A DNA stretch of 33,612 nt from Candidatus Cloacimonadota bacterium (GTDB lineage Bacteria > Cloacimonadota > Cloacimonadia > Cloacimonadales > TCS61), in assembly GCA_021157525.1 (NCBI GenBank), contig JAGGWK010000084.1, positions 1 through 33,612 on the forward strand, in the 5' to 3' direction. Below the pieces are notes generated by a model. The model had not been told where the DNA came from, ran no database searches, and saw nothing but the letters and a program-made list of their open reading frames with translations. Position numbers and translations under genes: made by a program. Position 1 is the stretch's first letter, and each line of letters begins with the position of its first letter. Below, piece after piece: positions 7,707 through 15,792 of the stretch.

Positions 7707-9098
7707 ATGAAAAAAGTAGAAGTGTTATTGTTTATGATGTCGGCGGTTTTGCTGTTGCATGGAGCCAGCGCCTTTGTGGTAAATTCCAATAGCCAGACCC
7801 TGAGTAAAATCGATCTGGACAGCGGAATGGTGGATAATGACTTTGCCCTTTTGGGTCAGGTACCGGGAACTGCGCCAAACAAGATGGCCATTACCGAAGC
7901 CTTTGCCTATGTGGTAGTTACTTACGAAAACGTTGTGCAAAAGATTGCCCTGGATGGCAGTGGCAGCAGCTTTATCTCTTTGGAAGACAGTGCATTGCCC
8001 AACGATATCGCCTATGCCGACGGCTTTTTGTATGTAACCGGTAACGGCAGTAACCGCTGTTATAAAGTTGATTGTGCCACCGACCAGGTGATCGGGCAGG
8101 TGGCTGTGGGAACGGCGCCCCAAGGATTGGTGGTTTATGATGACCATCTGCTGGTGGCAAATACGGGTTTTGATGTAGCCACTTACACTTACGAGCCAGG
8201 AACCGTCTCGGTGATTTCTCTTGCCGATCTTATGGTGGAATCAGTTCAAAGCACGGCCACGAATCCTGCCGATTTTGCCCTGGTTGGCGATGCTATTCAC
8301 GTTATCTGTACAGGGGATTATGTCACCGAATTCGGTGCCGTCACCGTGATAAACGGCCAAACCCTGCAGACGGAAGAAACTTTTGATCTGGGTGGTTCGC
8401 CAAACAGCATCTCCTATGATGGCGCAAACACCGTGTATTGCGGCAACGCCTGGCCTGCTGGTGTATACACCTATGATGCATTCAGCCATGACGTGATCTC
8501 CACACCCGACGACGGGATATTTGTGGGGGGCAACGATGTGCAAGTGAACGATGGTACTTTGGCGGTGATCGATGCTATGGACTATATCCAAAATTCTCAC
8601 GCCCGGATTTATTCCTTGGCCGATCAGCAGCTTTTGGCAGATTACGAGGTTGGGGTTGGCGCCACAGATATTGTTTTTAGTCTGGATGGCAGTGGTGTTC
8701 ATAACTTGCCGCCGGCTATTACTGCGCAGTTGAATAATTTTCCCAATCCATTCAAGCCATCCGGCACTGGCCGCAGTGCAGCAACCACTATCTATTTCGA
8801 AACCACGAATCAGCACGAAACAGCACAAATAGAGATCTATAATATTCGTGGGCAAAAGGTGAAACAACTTGAAATTATCAATGACAAATTATCAGGAGAT
8901 TTGTCATCTCGACCGCAGTGGACTTGTGCGGCTCCATTCCGGTCTAATGAAGGAATGGAGAGTAGAAAGCTCTCTTACTCCATCACCTGGGATGGCACCG
9001 ACAGCAGTCATCAGCTGGTGGCATCGGGACTCTATTTTTATCAGCTTAAACTGGATGGCAGGGCAGTGGCCCAAAGCAGAATGATGATTATCAAATAA
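7707..9098 (+). CDS. Secreted beta-propeller (BtuG-like candidate) with C-terminal sorting domain
   Basis: This 463-residue protein has a signal peptide (1-22, ending GASA) and YncE/surface-layer-type propeller blades over about 23-335 (repeats such as DGFLYVTGNGSNRCYKVD and GAVTVINGQTL). Residues 341-463 form an FPNPF...TTIYF...IYNIRGQKVK...WDGTDS...ASGLYFYQL domain. That domain is the FlgD-like/type IX secretion-style C-terminal domain common in the FCB group. It starts immediately after the TonB receptor stop. In Bacteroides the B12-capturing BtuG lipoproteins are propellers encoded beside btuB; this protein would be an analogue held at the surface by a sorting domain rather than a lipid, since there is no cysteine at the cleavage site. 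Residues about 393-423 are encoded by an inserted repeat. Family is confident; B12 binding is an inference. Confidence 0.8.
   Translation: MKKVEVLLFMMSAVLLLHGASAFVVNSNSQTLSKIDLDSGMVDNDFALLGQVPGTAPNKMAITEAFAYVVVTYENVVQKIALDGSGSSFISLEDSALPNDIAYADGFLYVTGNGSNRCYKVDCATDQVIGQVAVGTAPQGLVVYDDHLLVANTGFDVATYTYEPGTVSVISLADLMVESVQSTATNPADFALVGDAIHVICTGDYVTEFGAVTVINGQTLQTEETFDLGGSPNSISYDGANTVYCGNAWPAGVYTYDAFSHDVISTPDDGIFVGGNDVQVNDGTLAVIDAMDYIQNSHARIYSLADQQLLADYEVGVGATDIVFSLDGSGVHNLPPAITAQLNNFPNPFKPSGTGRSAATTIYFETTNQHETAQIEIYNIRGQKVKQLEIINDKLSGDLSSRPQWTCAAPFRSNEGMESRKLSYSITWDGTDSSHQLVASGLYFYQLKLDGRAVAQSRMMIIK
8881..8980 (+). repeat. Small hairpin-rich repeat inserted in frame in the propeller gene
   Basis: Three hairpins follow one another: ATGACAAAT/ATTTGTCAT (8881-8889 and 8899-8907), CTCCATTCC/GGAATGGAG (8932-8940 and 8952-8960), and GAGAG/CTCTC (8958-8962 and 8970-8974). 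The segment shares the core GTGGACTTGTGC followed by a hairpin and GAGTAG-like end with copies near 13846-13912 and 33418-33520. It stays in frame and adds roughly 25-30 residues to a loop that is normally short in this sorting domain. Confidence 0.7.
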
Positions 9099-9114
9099 CC
9101 ATCATCAGATTCAT

Positions 9115-9150
9115 AAAACGGCGCAGATTTTCTGCGCCGTTTTATTATTT
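9115..9150 (+). terminator. Intrinsic terminator after the B12 operon
   Basis: A perfect 12-bp stem (AAAACGGCGCAG at 9115-9126 and CTGCGCCGTTTT at 9132-9143) with loop ATTTT is followed by ATTATTT. It lies 17 nt after the propeller stop codon. The AAAA on the other side means it may also act on the minus strand. Confidence 0.93.
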
Positions 9151-9197
9151 GAAAAAGAGAATTACCTTGCTATCAGGGTATCCAGCTTGCATCCTGC

Positions 9198-9235
9198 AAA
9201 AAAAAGCGGGATACTAAAAAAAATCAGCGTCCCGC
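9198..9235 (-). terminator. Intrinsic terminator after the FadL-like gene
   Basis: A stem pairing 9206-9212 (GCGGGAT) with 9229-9235 (GTCCCGC) is followed on the minus strand by eight Ts (9205-9198). It lies 17 nt past the stop codon of the minus-strand FadL-like gene. Confidence 0.85.
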
Positions 9236-9251
9236 ATATCTTCAAAATAAA

Positions 9252-10505
9252 TTAGAATTTGTATCCGATGCCAGCGCTAAAAGCAAAGACATCAAGATGA
9301 TGGCTCCCTGGGTTATTATCGGCAGATATCGTTACATTGCGTTCTTCGCCGTAGATGTATTCCAGCCCACCATCGACAAGGAATTTGCCCCTGTTCCAAG
9401 TAAATCCACCGGTGAGAGCGGAATTGGTGGATGATGAGAAGAGAACAGTGAGGGTTTCGTCTGGAGCTGGAGCTGGGTCGTAGTACCATCCTGTACGTAA
9501 GGTAAGGCAGGGCATTGCTTTGTATTCCATACCGATGCGCCACTGAATAGCGTCATTCCAGTCCAGGATGAATTCGTTGTCGCCGGTTGGTTCGGTGGCA
9601 GCCACCCAGGCAGCTTCGTCAAATTCTGTTACCAGTTTGTCCATGGTGTTCCATTGGCTCCACTGGGCATCCATAGTGAGTACGGTTTTGGGATTGAGGT
9701 TAAAGGCAAAGCCACCGGCAATCCACATGGGCCAGGTTACATCGCGGTCAAAATCACTTTTTGGTGCGCCATAGGCTGCGAAGGCTGGATTTTTTGCTTC
9801 GCCACTCATGACTACTTTTACCGGTGTACGCACCGTAAAGCCAAAGTTAACCACTTTGCTTAGCTTCCATTTGGAGCCGATGGTTGCGCCGTAGCCCAAA
9901 CCGGTGGATTCTTCGGAATATTGAAACACACCAACATTGGGAACGATAGCCGGGCGTTTCAGCTCAAATGTGCCATAATAGACATTTGCAGCCACGCCCA
10001 GGGACCAAGATTCGGTGATCTGATAAGCAAAGGCGGGGGCGATGTTTATGGCACCAATCTTAGACATCCATTTGGTTTCCGTTCCGCCGGTAAGGGCCAG
10101 GAAGTCTGCACCGTCATATTCTATGCCGAGGGCAGCTGGAACGAAAATACCGAGGCCAAAAGCCATTCTGTCTTTGGTATAGTTTACGAAGATGTTTGGA
10201 CTGAGATAGAGATTGTCTTTGCTCTCTGCATCTACGGCCATGGCAGCAGCAGGATACCCGTAGTCACTTCCATCTGCTTCATAGGAGGCTATTGGCATGA
10301 GGCCGGTCACCATTACTTTAACGGCATTATCCTGGCCTGTAAGACCAGCTGGGTTCCAGTAGATGGCGGTTCCGTCATTTGCATACCCTACAAAGGCTCC
10401 ACCCATTCCCAGGGCAACAGGTCCCGGGCTGTTTAAGCTGAGTCCGTTGGCAAAAATGGTTGCCGTGATTGCTAATATCACAACTAATCCAATACTTTTT
10501 TTCAT
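9252..10505 (-). CDS. FadL/OmpP1/TodX-family outer-membrane transport protein
   Basis: This 417-residue barrel protein has a signal peptide of about 20 residues (ending FA or FANG). The mature N terminus NGLSLNSPGPVALGMGGA, followed by YANDGTAIYWNPAGL, is diagnostic of the FadL/OmpP1 family, where the N terminus threads into a 14-strand barrel that admits hydrophobic compounds such as long-chain fatty acids or aromatics. It ends in GIGYKF, with the terminal aromatic needed for barrel assembly. The start has a strong AAGGAG site. It is monocistronic, flanked by a terminator and by a 126-nt leader that carries an inverted repeat. The substrate cannot be told from the sequence. Confidence 0.88.
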   Translation of the reverse strand: MKKSIGLVVILAITATIFANGLSLNSPGPVALGMGGAFVGYANDGTAIYWNPAGLTGQDNAVKVMVTGLMPIASYEADGSDYGYPAAAMAVDAESKDNLYLSPNIFVNYTKDRMAFGLGIFVPAALGIEYDGADFLALTGGTETKWMSKIGAINIAPAFAYQITESWSLGVAANVYYGTFELKRPAIVPNVGVFQYSEESTGLGYGATIGSKWKLSKVVNFGFTVRTPVKVVMSGEAKNPAFAAYGAPKSDFDRDVTWPMWIAGGFAFNLNPKTVLTMDAQWSQWNTMDKLVTEFDEAAWVAATEPTGDNEFILDWNDAIQWRIGMEYKAMPCLTLRTGWYYDPAPAPDETLTVLFSSSTNSALTGGFTWNRGKFLVDGGLEYIYGEERNVTISADNNPGSHHLDVFAFSAGIGYKF

Positions 10506-10533
10506 CCTTACTCCTTCGTTTTCTTTTTTCTGC

Positions 10534-10552
10534 CACTGAATGCAATTCAGTG
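10534..10552 (-). promoter_or_regulatory. Perfect inverted repeat upstream of the FadL-like gene
   Basis: CACTGAAT-GCA-ATTCAGTG is a perfect 8+3+8 palindrome 28 nt before the start codon. A TTGACA at 10594-10589 (minus strand) could be the -35 of the promoter, but the matching -10 (CTCACT) is poor. The palindrome may be an operator or, in RNA, a leader hairpin just before the ribosome binding site. There is no T-run, so it is not a terminator. Confidence 0.55.
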
Positions 10553-10631
10553 AACGGATGAGAGAAGTGAGCCGGATTCATTTTTATGTGTCAAGGAAAA
10601 ATAGCGAGAGGAAAGGGATGGAGGGGAACTC

Positions 10632-11918
10632 TCAGCGGGATAAGGGTATAAACAGAGTGGTGACAGCGTCCTTAATCCGATTGCCCATGCTATCCTTCAC
10701 CCACAGAGTGAGGCGGTAGGATGTGTAATTTTTGAGGGGTTTGGCTGGCTGCAACTTCACTGCATCCCATGGTGAATCGAGGATATTCACCGCCACTGCT
10801 TTCCCGGTTTCTGTCTCGGCCAAAATAACTTGAAGGGAGTCACGAGGGATGATTTCATCAAATTCTGCCACGATCTCAGGAAGCAGGGTGCTGATGGTTG
10901 CTCCTTCCCGTGGCTGGATGCTGATGAGTTTTGGCCCCACCGTATCTGGCAGCGCAATACCTTTTACCGGAAGCTTGTTGTAGATGCGCAGATTTTCTTT
11001 TAAATCTTTGGAGCCATGCACATGAACAATGTAATTCAAGGTATCCAGGGGAGTGGATGTAATCAGTCGCACCTGATTCTCATGCAAAACAAAACATTGT
11101 ACTATCACCGAGTCTGGAACCGAATCCCGGGTGGAGAGACCAATACTATCCAAGGATGCAAGAGCTTCACTGAAGGTGAGTTGTAACTCTCTGTTTGATA
11201 TGGTTTTTACCTCTGTACAGGTGGGTGCCAGTGTGTCTATGTAGGTAAGCTCCATAGGAAGAGTAGAAAATTCCCGTGCTTCGGTGATTCCCCGAAAATA
11301 GGGTTCGGATTCGGGATTATACCGCTGGTTTTGATTTTTGTCGATAAAAGCTTCGATAATGTGGTCTTGGAAATTGAGATTTTCAAAGCGATATGCCGTC
11401 CCAACCAGCGTGGATGTATAGATCAGGGTCGAGTCTGCGGTCATTAACTTGCAGGTAATTTTCTTTCCCATATCTTCAGCATCTTCATAGGCTATGCTAC
11501 CGGAAATCACATTTTCCTGCAATCGACCGCTGCGAAAAACGTAAGTGTAGTTGGCATCCAGATTGTTATCGTGCTCACCCTTGATTTCCGGCGTTAAGGA
11601 GAGATAATAATTGGTCTGACGCTCCAGCTCTTCATAGATGCCGATGGTAAGCTGGGAGCCATCCCACTTGAATTTTTTCCGCAAAATTGGGGGCTGAATA
11701 TAGAGTCCGGTGAGAATTGTGTTTCGCTGAATTGGTTTGGAAAAGGTGATCACGATTTTTCCATCATAGATGTCACCAAATTCATCTGGTTGGATAGCCA
11801 ATATCGCAGGAGGAATGGTATCCTTTTTACCGCCTGTGGGAGCTTTGCGATTTCCGCAGGATGCAATAAGCAGCATCCCTGCAAGTACCAGTCCGATGCG
11901 CAGCAGTTTATTCGTCAT
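10632..11918 (-). CDS. Ig-like domain lipoprotein (SbsA Ig-like/Big_5 type)
   Basis: This 428-residue lipoprotein has a lipobox LIASC (C21). The mature start is CGNRKAPTGGKKDTIPP, a hallmark of a widespread Bacteroidetes/FCB lipoprotein family, followed by a Big_5-like domain (about 35-135, with DGKIVITFSKPIQ and YTYVFRSG). A second beta-rich region (about 140-230) contains FIDKNQNQRYNPESEPYF, as in the family, and another Ig-like domain follows toward the C terminus. It probably sits in the outer membrane facing the periplasm or surface. No enzymatic motif is visible and the role is unknown. The start codon overlaps the recR stop by 4 nt (ATGA). Confidence 0.82.
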   Translation of the reverse strand: MTNKLLRIGLVLAGMLLIASCGNRKAPTGGKKDTIPPAILAIQPDEFGDIYDGKIVITFSKPIQRNTILTGLYIQPPILRKKFKWDGSQLTIGIYEELERQTNYYLSLTPEIKGEHDNNLDANYTYVFRSGRLQENVISGSIAYEDAEDMGKKITCKLMTADSTLIYTSTLVGTAYRFENLNFQDHIIEAFIDKNQNQRYNPESEPYFRGITEAREFSTLPMELTYIDTLAPTCTEVKTISNRELQLTFSEALASLDSIGLSTRDSVPDSVIVQCFVLHENQVRLITSTPLDTLNYIVHVHGSKDLKENLRIYNKLPVKGIALPDTVGPKLISIQPREGATISTLLPEIVAEFDEIIPRDSLQVILAETETGKAVAVNILDSPWDAVKLQPAKPLKNYTSYRLTLWVKDSMGNRIKDAVTTLFIPLSR

Positions 11919-12508
11919 ACGTGATAACGGCGTTTGAAGGCGTTTACCAGGGTCATGCTGCTGGTGTATTCAATATCACCGCCGAAGGGAATTCCCGTGG
12001 AAAGCCGTGTGATGGAGCCCACGGAAGCTGCCAATTGATCAGCCAGAAAGTTCATGGTGCTTTCCCCTTCGGTAGAGGGATTCAATGCCAGAATTAATTC
12101 GTCTATTGTGCGGGAGGCTACCAATTGCTGCAGTGCGCCGAAATGAATCTCTTCCAAACCCATGCCGTCCAGAGGACTGAGAAGATGCTCCAGCACAAAA
12201 TAATAACCCCGATATTCGTGCATGTTTTCCAGAAGGTAGACGTCTTGGGTACTTTGAACGATGCAGAGCTGACTTTCGTCCCGAGTGGTGTCTGCACAAT
12301 AGCTGCATACATCATACTCGGTAAGCATATTACAAACAGTGCATTTACGGTAGTTTTCCGCAGCTTCCTTCAGCACCGAGGCCAGATCCAGCGCATACTG
12401 CTTGTCTCCGCTAACTATGTGCATCGCCAGACGCTGTGCGGTTTTTGTGCCAATGCCGGGTAGTTTGCGCAATTGCTCTACAAGAGTACCCAGCAAGCCG
12501 GAGAACAT
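11915..12508 (-). CDS. recR: Recombination mediator RecR
   Basis: This 197-residue protein matches RecR in length and domain order. It has an N-terminal helix-hairpin-helix (LRKLPGIGTKTAQRLAMHI, about 13-31), a four-cysteine zinc motif (C56, C59, C68, C71), and a Toprim domain from about 79 containing LCIVQSTQDVYLLE and LNPSTEGE. A C-terminal segment near IPFGGDIEY follows. RecR works with RecO (and RecF) to load RecA on SSB-coated gaps. It lies 2 nt after ybaB, the classical ybaB-recR pairing, and overlaps the next lipoprotein gene by 4 nt. No dnaX is present upstream in this window. Confidence 0.97.
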   Translation of the reverse strand: MFSGLLGTLVEQLRKLPGIGTKTAQRLAMHIVSGDKQYALDLASVLKEAAENYRKCTVCNMLTEYDVCSYCADTTRDESQLCIVQSTQDVYLLENMHEYRGYYFVLEHLLSPLDGMGLEEIHFGALQQLVASRTIDELILALNPSTEGESTMNFLADQLAASVGSITRLSTGIPFGGDIEYTSSMTLVNAFKRRYHV

Positions 12509-12510
12509 AA

Positions 12511-12849
12511 CTAGAATAATCCGGGGATGTTGAGGCCACCGGTGAGTTTGCTCAGTTCGTCAGAGCTGGTTTTTGATATCTTTCCCAGCGCTTCGTTAAC
12601 TGCCGCCATAATAAGGTCTTCCAACATTTCTACGTCGTCCGGATCAACCACTTCAGGGTCGATTTTCACCGCCAGAATCTCGTTTTTTCCGTTCACTCTC
12701 ACCGTTACCATACCGCCGCCAGCAGAACCTTCTTCTTCTTTATTAGCCAGTTCTTCTTGTGCTTTTACCATGTCTTGCTGCATTTTCTGAGCCTGTTTCA
12801 TCAGGTCTTTCATGCCTTGCCCGCCACCGGGAAATCCTCCACGTGCCAT
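12511..12849 (-). CDS. ybaB: YbaB/EbfC-family nucleoid-associated protein
   Basis: This 112-residue small DNA-binding protein has the YbaB/EbfC pattern: an N-terminal [22 protein letters not shown] helix, followed by a beta-sheet ([25 protein letters not shown]) and a C-terminal helix ending GLNIPGLF. The family forms dimers that bind DNA broadly and is almost always next to recR, as here (2-nt gap). The glycine-rich opening [12 protein letters not shown] is typical. Confidence 0.96.
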   Translation of the reverse strand: MARGGFPGGGQGMKDLMKQAQKMQQDMVKAQEELANKEEEGSAGGGMVTVRVNGKNEILAVKIDPEVVDPDDVEMLEDLIMAAVNEALGKISKTSSDELSKLTGGLNIPGLF

Positions 12850-12930
12850 ACTATCTCCTTTATTCTGAATTTTATTTTTCCACTTTTTTTACGGTAAACT
12901 CACCGTCAACGGTTTTTCCGTGCCTCTGTG

Positions 12931-13758
12931 TCACAATTCCAGTGAGAGGTCGTAGATTCTGTTTTTGCGGGCACCGGTTTTTTCCTGGATATATCGGACT
13001 GCATCTTTTTGGCGCATTCCTTTCCGGATGCAATCCTGCAACAGTTTTCGCAGTTCATCATCGGTTACGCTGTTCTTGCCAGCGCCGGCTACAACCAACA
13101 CAAACTCACCCTTCAGGGTGATCTGTTCAGGATCCGCCAACAGTTTATCCAGAGTGAGACGATAGTAAGTTTGATGCATCTTGCTCAATTCCCGCCCGAT
13201 GGCGATAGGGCGATTGCCCAGGGCATCCCGTAGCAACTGAGCTGTTTTTATGATGCGATGGGGTGATTCATAAAAAATGAGCGTTATGGGTTGGTTGGCG
13301 ATTTGCTGCAAAAGCTGATCCCGTGATTGTTGTTTGTCGGGTAAAAACCCCAAAAAACAAAAACTGCCGCCATCCAGCCCGGAAGCGACAAAGGCCGGTA
13401 CGAAGGCTGTGGCTCCCGGGAGCACATCCACTTCGATACCCTGAGCGATGGCTTCTTTTACCACCACCGCCGCCGGGTCGCTGATTCCCGGGGTGCCAGC
13501 ATCAGAGATTACCGCCACATCCTCGCCCTGTTGCATCCTGGCCAAAAGCTCCTTGACCCGAGACCGTTCGTTAAATTTATGGTAGCTCACCATGGGGGTG
13601 GTGATGTGGAAATGTTTGAGCAATTTGCCACTCACCCGGGTATCTTCCGCAGCGATAACGGCTGCATGTTGCAAAACTTCCACCCCCCGATAGGTCATGT
13701 CTTTTAAATTCCCGATGGGCGTGGGCACGATCGAGAGTATTCCTCTTTTCTTTTCCAT
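12931..13758 (-). CDS. rsmI: 16S rRNA (cytidine(1402)-2'-O)-methyltransferase
   Basis: This 275-residue RsmI-type SAM methyltransferase of the tetrapyrrole-methylase fold is expected to methylate C1402 of 16S rRNA. Diagnostic stretches are LSIVPTPIGNLKDMTYR at the N terminus, AAEDTRVSGKLL, VAVISDAGTPGISDPA and YESPHRI. The ATG at 13758 is chosen, giving MEKKRG and the usual family length. The reading frame stays open to 13887, but the extra 43 residues are encoded largely by the small repeat at 13846-13912 and do not resemble RsmI. The ribosome binding site at 13758 is weak, so the start is less certain than the function. It is the first gene of the rsmI-ybaB-recR run. Confidence 0.95.
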   Translation of the reverse strand: MEKKRGILSIVPTPIGNLKDMTYRGVEVLQHAAVIAAEDTRVSGKLLKHFHITTPMVSYHKFNERSRVKELLARMQQGEDVAVISDAGTPGISDPAAVVVKEAIAQGIEVDVLPGATAFVPAFVASGLDGGSFCFLGFLPDKQQSRDQLLQQIANQPITLIFYESPHRIIKTAQLLRDALGNRPIAIGRELSKMHQTYYRLTLDKLLADPEQITLKGEFVLVVAGAGKNSVTDDELRKLLQDCIRKGMRQKDAVRYIQEKTGARKNRIYDLSLEL

Positions 13759-13845
13759 GATGTCATCTGGCTCGGATGTGTCATCTGGCACAAGAGAAAA
13801 ATGATCAGTGGACTTTGGAAGGGGGTAAACAGTGGAGCTAGATCC

Positions 13846-13912
13846 TTTCATTTCGACTAAGCGAAGCGCCTGGAGACTTGTGCGCACGTTGAGTGTGGCT
13901 CAATGGGAGTAG
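13846..13912 (+). repeat. Dispersed small repeat, copy upstream of rsmI
   Basis: The segment reads TTTCATTTCGACTAAGCGAAG, then CTGGAGACTTGTGCGCACG, a TTGAG/CTCAA hairpin (13889-13893 and 13899-13903) and TGGGAGTAG. Its second half matches the reverse complement of 33419-33456 at 30 of 38 positions, most differences lying in the loop. It separates the divergent rsmI and histidine-kinase genes and creates the artificial N-terminal extension of the rsmI frame. Confidence 0.7.
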
Positions 13913-13943
13913 CCTTGTGACCGAGAAACCACCTCATCTTCTT

Positions 13944-13973
13944 CCCGCTCACCATAGAAATATGCCCATTCAG
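13944..13973 (+). promoter_or_regulatory. Candidate LytTR binding site before the kinase-regulator operon
   Basis: CCCGCTCAC at 13944-13952 and CCCATTCAG at 13965-13973 are direct repeats with start-to-start spacing of exactly 21 nt (9-N12-9). The same geometry and nearly the same sequence occur before the tolC-like gene at 16558-16587. LytTR-domain regulators bind 9-bp direct repeats separated by 12-13 bp. The site ends 9 nt before a candidate -35 element. Confidence 0.6.
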
Positions 13974-13982
13974 GAAAAACCA

Positions 13983-14012
13983 TTGCCCAAAAAGTCACTT
14001 TCTGATTATAGG
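13983..14012 (+). promoter_or_regulatory. Candidate promoter of the kinase-regulator operon
   Basis: TTGCCC at 13983-13988 and TATAGG at 14007-14012 are 18 nt apart and lie just downstream of the paired repeat, as for an activator-dependent promoter. Each hexamer matches consensus at 4 of 6 positions. Confidence 0.45.
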
Positions 14013-14028
14013 AAATACAGGAGAAGCG

Positions 14029-15792
14029 ATGAAAAAAATACTGTTGTTTCTGTGTGTTGCCGGCCTTCTGCAATTTTTGCCCGCTATGGAATCGGAGCTG
14101 TTCAGCCCCGATACCCTCTTTTATACATTGGATGCCATCGCTGTAAATGATTCCGGTGAGGTGATTACACCGTCGGTAGAGCAGGCCTCCTGGTTGCCTT
14201 TGGAAAATCCTTTCAAGCGGATTTTCAGCGGGAAAGAGCAACTGTGGATTCGGGTGCCACTCCCAGCCGAAATGCCCCGGAATCCCTATATTCTTCTGGA
14301 AATGGATAATAGCTTTGTTACTTTGAGTTCCTACAAAAGCCAGTACCATGAAACCTCTGCAGCACAGGCAGTCAGTCAATATCAGCTGCCATCCCCGGCT
14401 TCAGTATTTCCCCTTTCAGAAGCTGATTTTCAGCGGGGCTACAAGGTTTTTTTGCTCAACAATATTCGTCCTCACGACTTGATGCGGCTGAAAAATACCC
14501 GGATTGGTAGCGAAACTGCTGTAGTGAAAAAAGCCCAATCCATGCTTCGAAGTATGCAAATTTCCGATGAAATCGTCTTTTTTATGGGCAATGCATTATT
14601 GTTGGCCGGTGTGCTTTCCCTGCTCATCTTCTTTGGTCGCTACAAATATCGGGATTATCCCTTTTTGATTTTTGGCGTTATGACCTTGCTCAGTGGCATT
14701 ATTTCATGGATGACTTCTCCTTACTCCGGCTATTTGTTTTCTCTGTTTCACGGACAGCGTATGCTCTTTGGTTTGGGCTACATGCTTCTCTTTGTCCTGC
14801 TTATCGTCTTCATCCGTTTTTTATTTATAAACAAGCGTTTCTGGATCATTGTCGTTACCCTTATCCTGTGGCTTTCATCCATTATCCTCACGGTTTATGG
14901 TCACTTTTCTCCAAGTACCTTGCGCATTGTTTCGATATTTCTGGTGCTGGTAGTGTATGGGTATGTGGTGTGGTGCATTGTTATCGATCGTCGCTTTGAC
15001 TTGAGGAAAAAAATCATTCTGGGGTTTGGATTTACCACATTCTTTGCCTTTATTTTTCTGCACACATCCCGCATTATCAGGATGCATAATAATATCTACT
15101 CACCCTTCGGCGCAGGCTTCTTTATTCTGGCAGCGATTTTCACCTATTTTCTCTTTGATCACCTTATAAAAGCTGAACGAGAATTGGAAGAAAAGCGGAT
15201 TCGCCTTATGGAAATTGAACAGCAGAATCTGGTTTCTCAACTTTCTGTCCTCAAGAACCAGATTGATCCTCATTTCCTTTTCAACAATTTCAATACCCTG
15301 CTTTCTCTCATCGAATCTGATCCGGCTGTGGCGGCACAATTTGTGGAAGAACTGGCTCAGGTCTATCGTTACATCCTTCAAATAAAGGACAAAGACACCA
15401 TCACACTGGAGGAGGAACTGGCTTTTACCCGCTCCTATGTTTATCTGTTGCGCACGCGGTTCCGGGAGAATTTTTCTCTGGATGTACAAATCCCCCAGTC
15501 GTTGCTCACTTCCCCGGTATTGCCTTTCTGCATCCAGACTTTGGTGGAAAACGCAGTGAAACACAACCGGATAACCGCCGACACACCCTTGGTGGTAACA
15601 GTGGAGCAAGAGGGGGACTACCTGAAAGTAACCAATCCGCTGCAACGAAAACGCATCCTGAATAATAGCAGTGGTATAGGACTGGACAATCTGCGAAAGC
15701 GATATCGCTTTTTCACCCGGAAGCCGTTTATAATCCAGGAAACCCGGAAGGTTTTTGTTGTGAAATTACCCCTTCTTCAAGGAGATGTGTGA
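14029..15792 (+). CDS. LytS-type sensor histidine kinase with 7TM region
   Basis: This 587-residue membrane kinase has a signal peptide (1-20) and a periplasmic 7TMR-DISM-like sensor domain (about 25-175, with EQLWIRVPLP and YILLEMDNSF). About seven membrane segments follow (about 183-380), then a short coiled coil (380-408), a His_kinase/LytS domain with phospho-acceptor H415 in NQIDPHFLFNNFNTL, and an ATPase domain with N-box TLVENAVKHN (N508) and G-box GIGLDNLRKRY. It would sense an envelope signal and phosphorylate the response regulator encoded immediately downstream, with which it shares one nucleotide. No extracellular ligand can be assigned. It lies upstream of an efflux operon that it probably controls. 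Confidence 0.9.
   Translation: MKKILLFLCVAGLLQFLPAMESELFSPDTLFYTLDAIAVNDSGEVITPSVEQASWLPLENPFKRIFSGKEQLWIRVPLPAEMPRNPYILLEMDNSFVTLSSYKSQYHETSAAQAVSQYQLPSPASVFPLSEADFQRGYKVFLLNNIRPHDLMRLKNTRIGSETAVVKKAQSMLRSMQISDEIVFFMGNALLLAGVLSLLIFFGRYKYRDYPFLIFGVMTLLSGIISWMTSPYSGYLFSLFHGQRMLFGLGYMLLFVLLIVFIRFLFINKRFWIIVVTLILWLSSIILTVYGHFSPSTLRIVSIFLVLVVYGYVVWCIVIDRRFDLRKKIILGFGFTTFFAFIFLHTSRIIRMHNNIYSPFGAGFFILAAIFTYFLFDHLIKAERELEEKRIRLMEIEQQNLVSQLSVLKNQIDPHFLFNNFNTLLSLIESDPAVAAQFVEELAQVYRYILQIKDKDTITLEEELAFTRSYVYLLRTRFRENFSLDVQIPQSLLTSPVLPFCIQTLVENAVKHNRITADTPLVVTVEQEGDYLKVTNPLQRKRILNNSSGIGLDNLRKRYRFFTRKPFIIQETRKVFVVKLPLLQGDV

Noticed and set aside
9252-10505. Link between the FadL-like gene and the B12 locus
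   Set aside because: It is convergent, separated by two terminators, and has no shared regulatory site.
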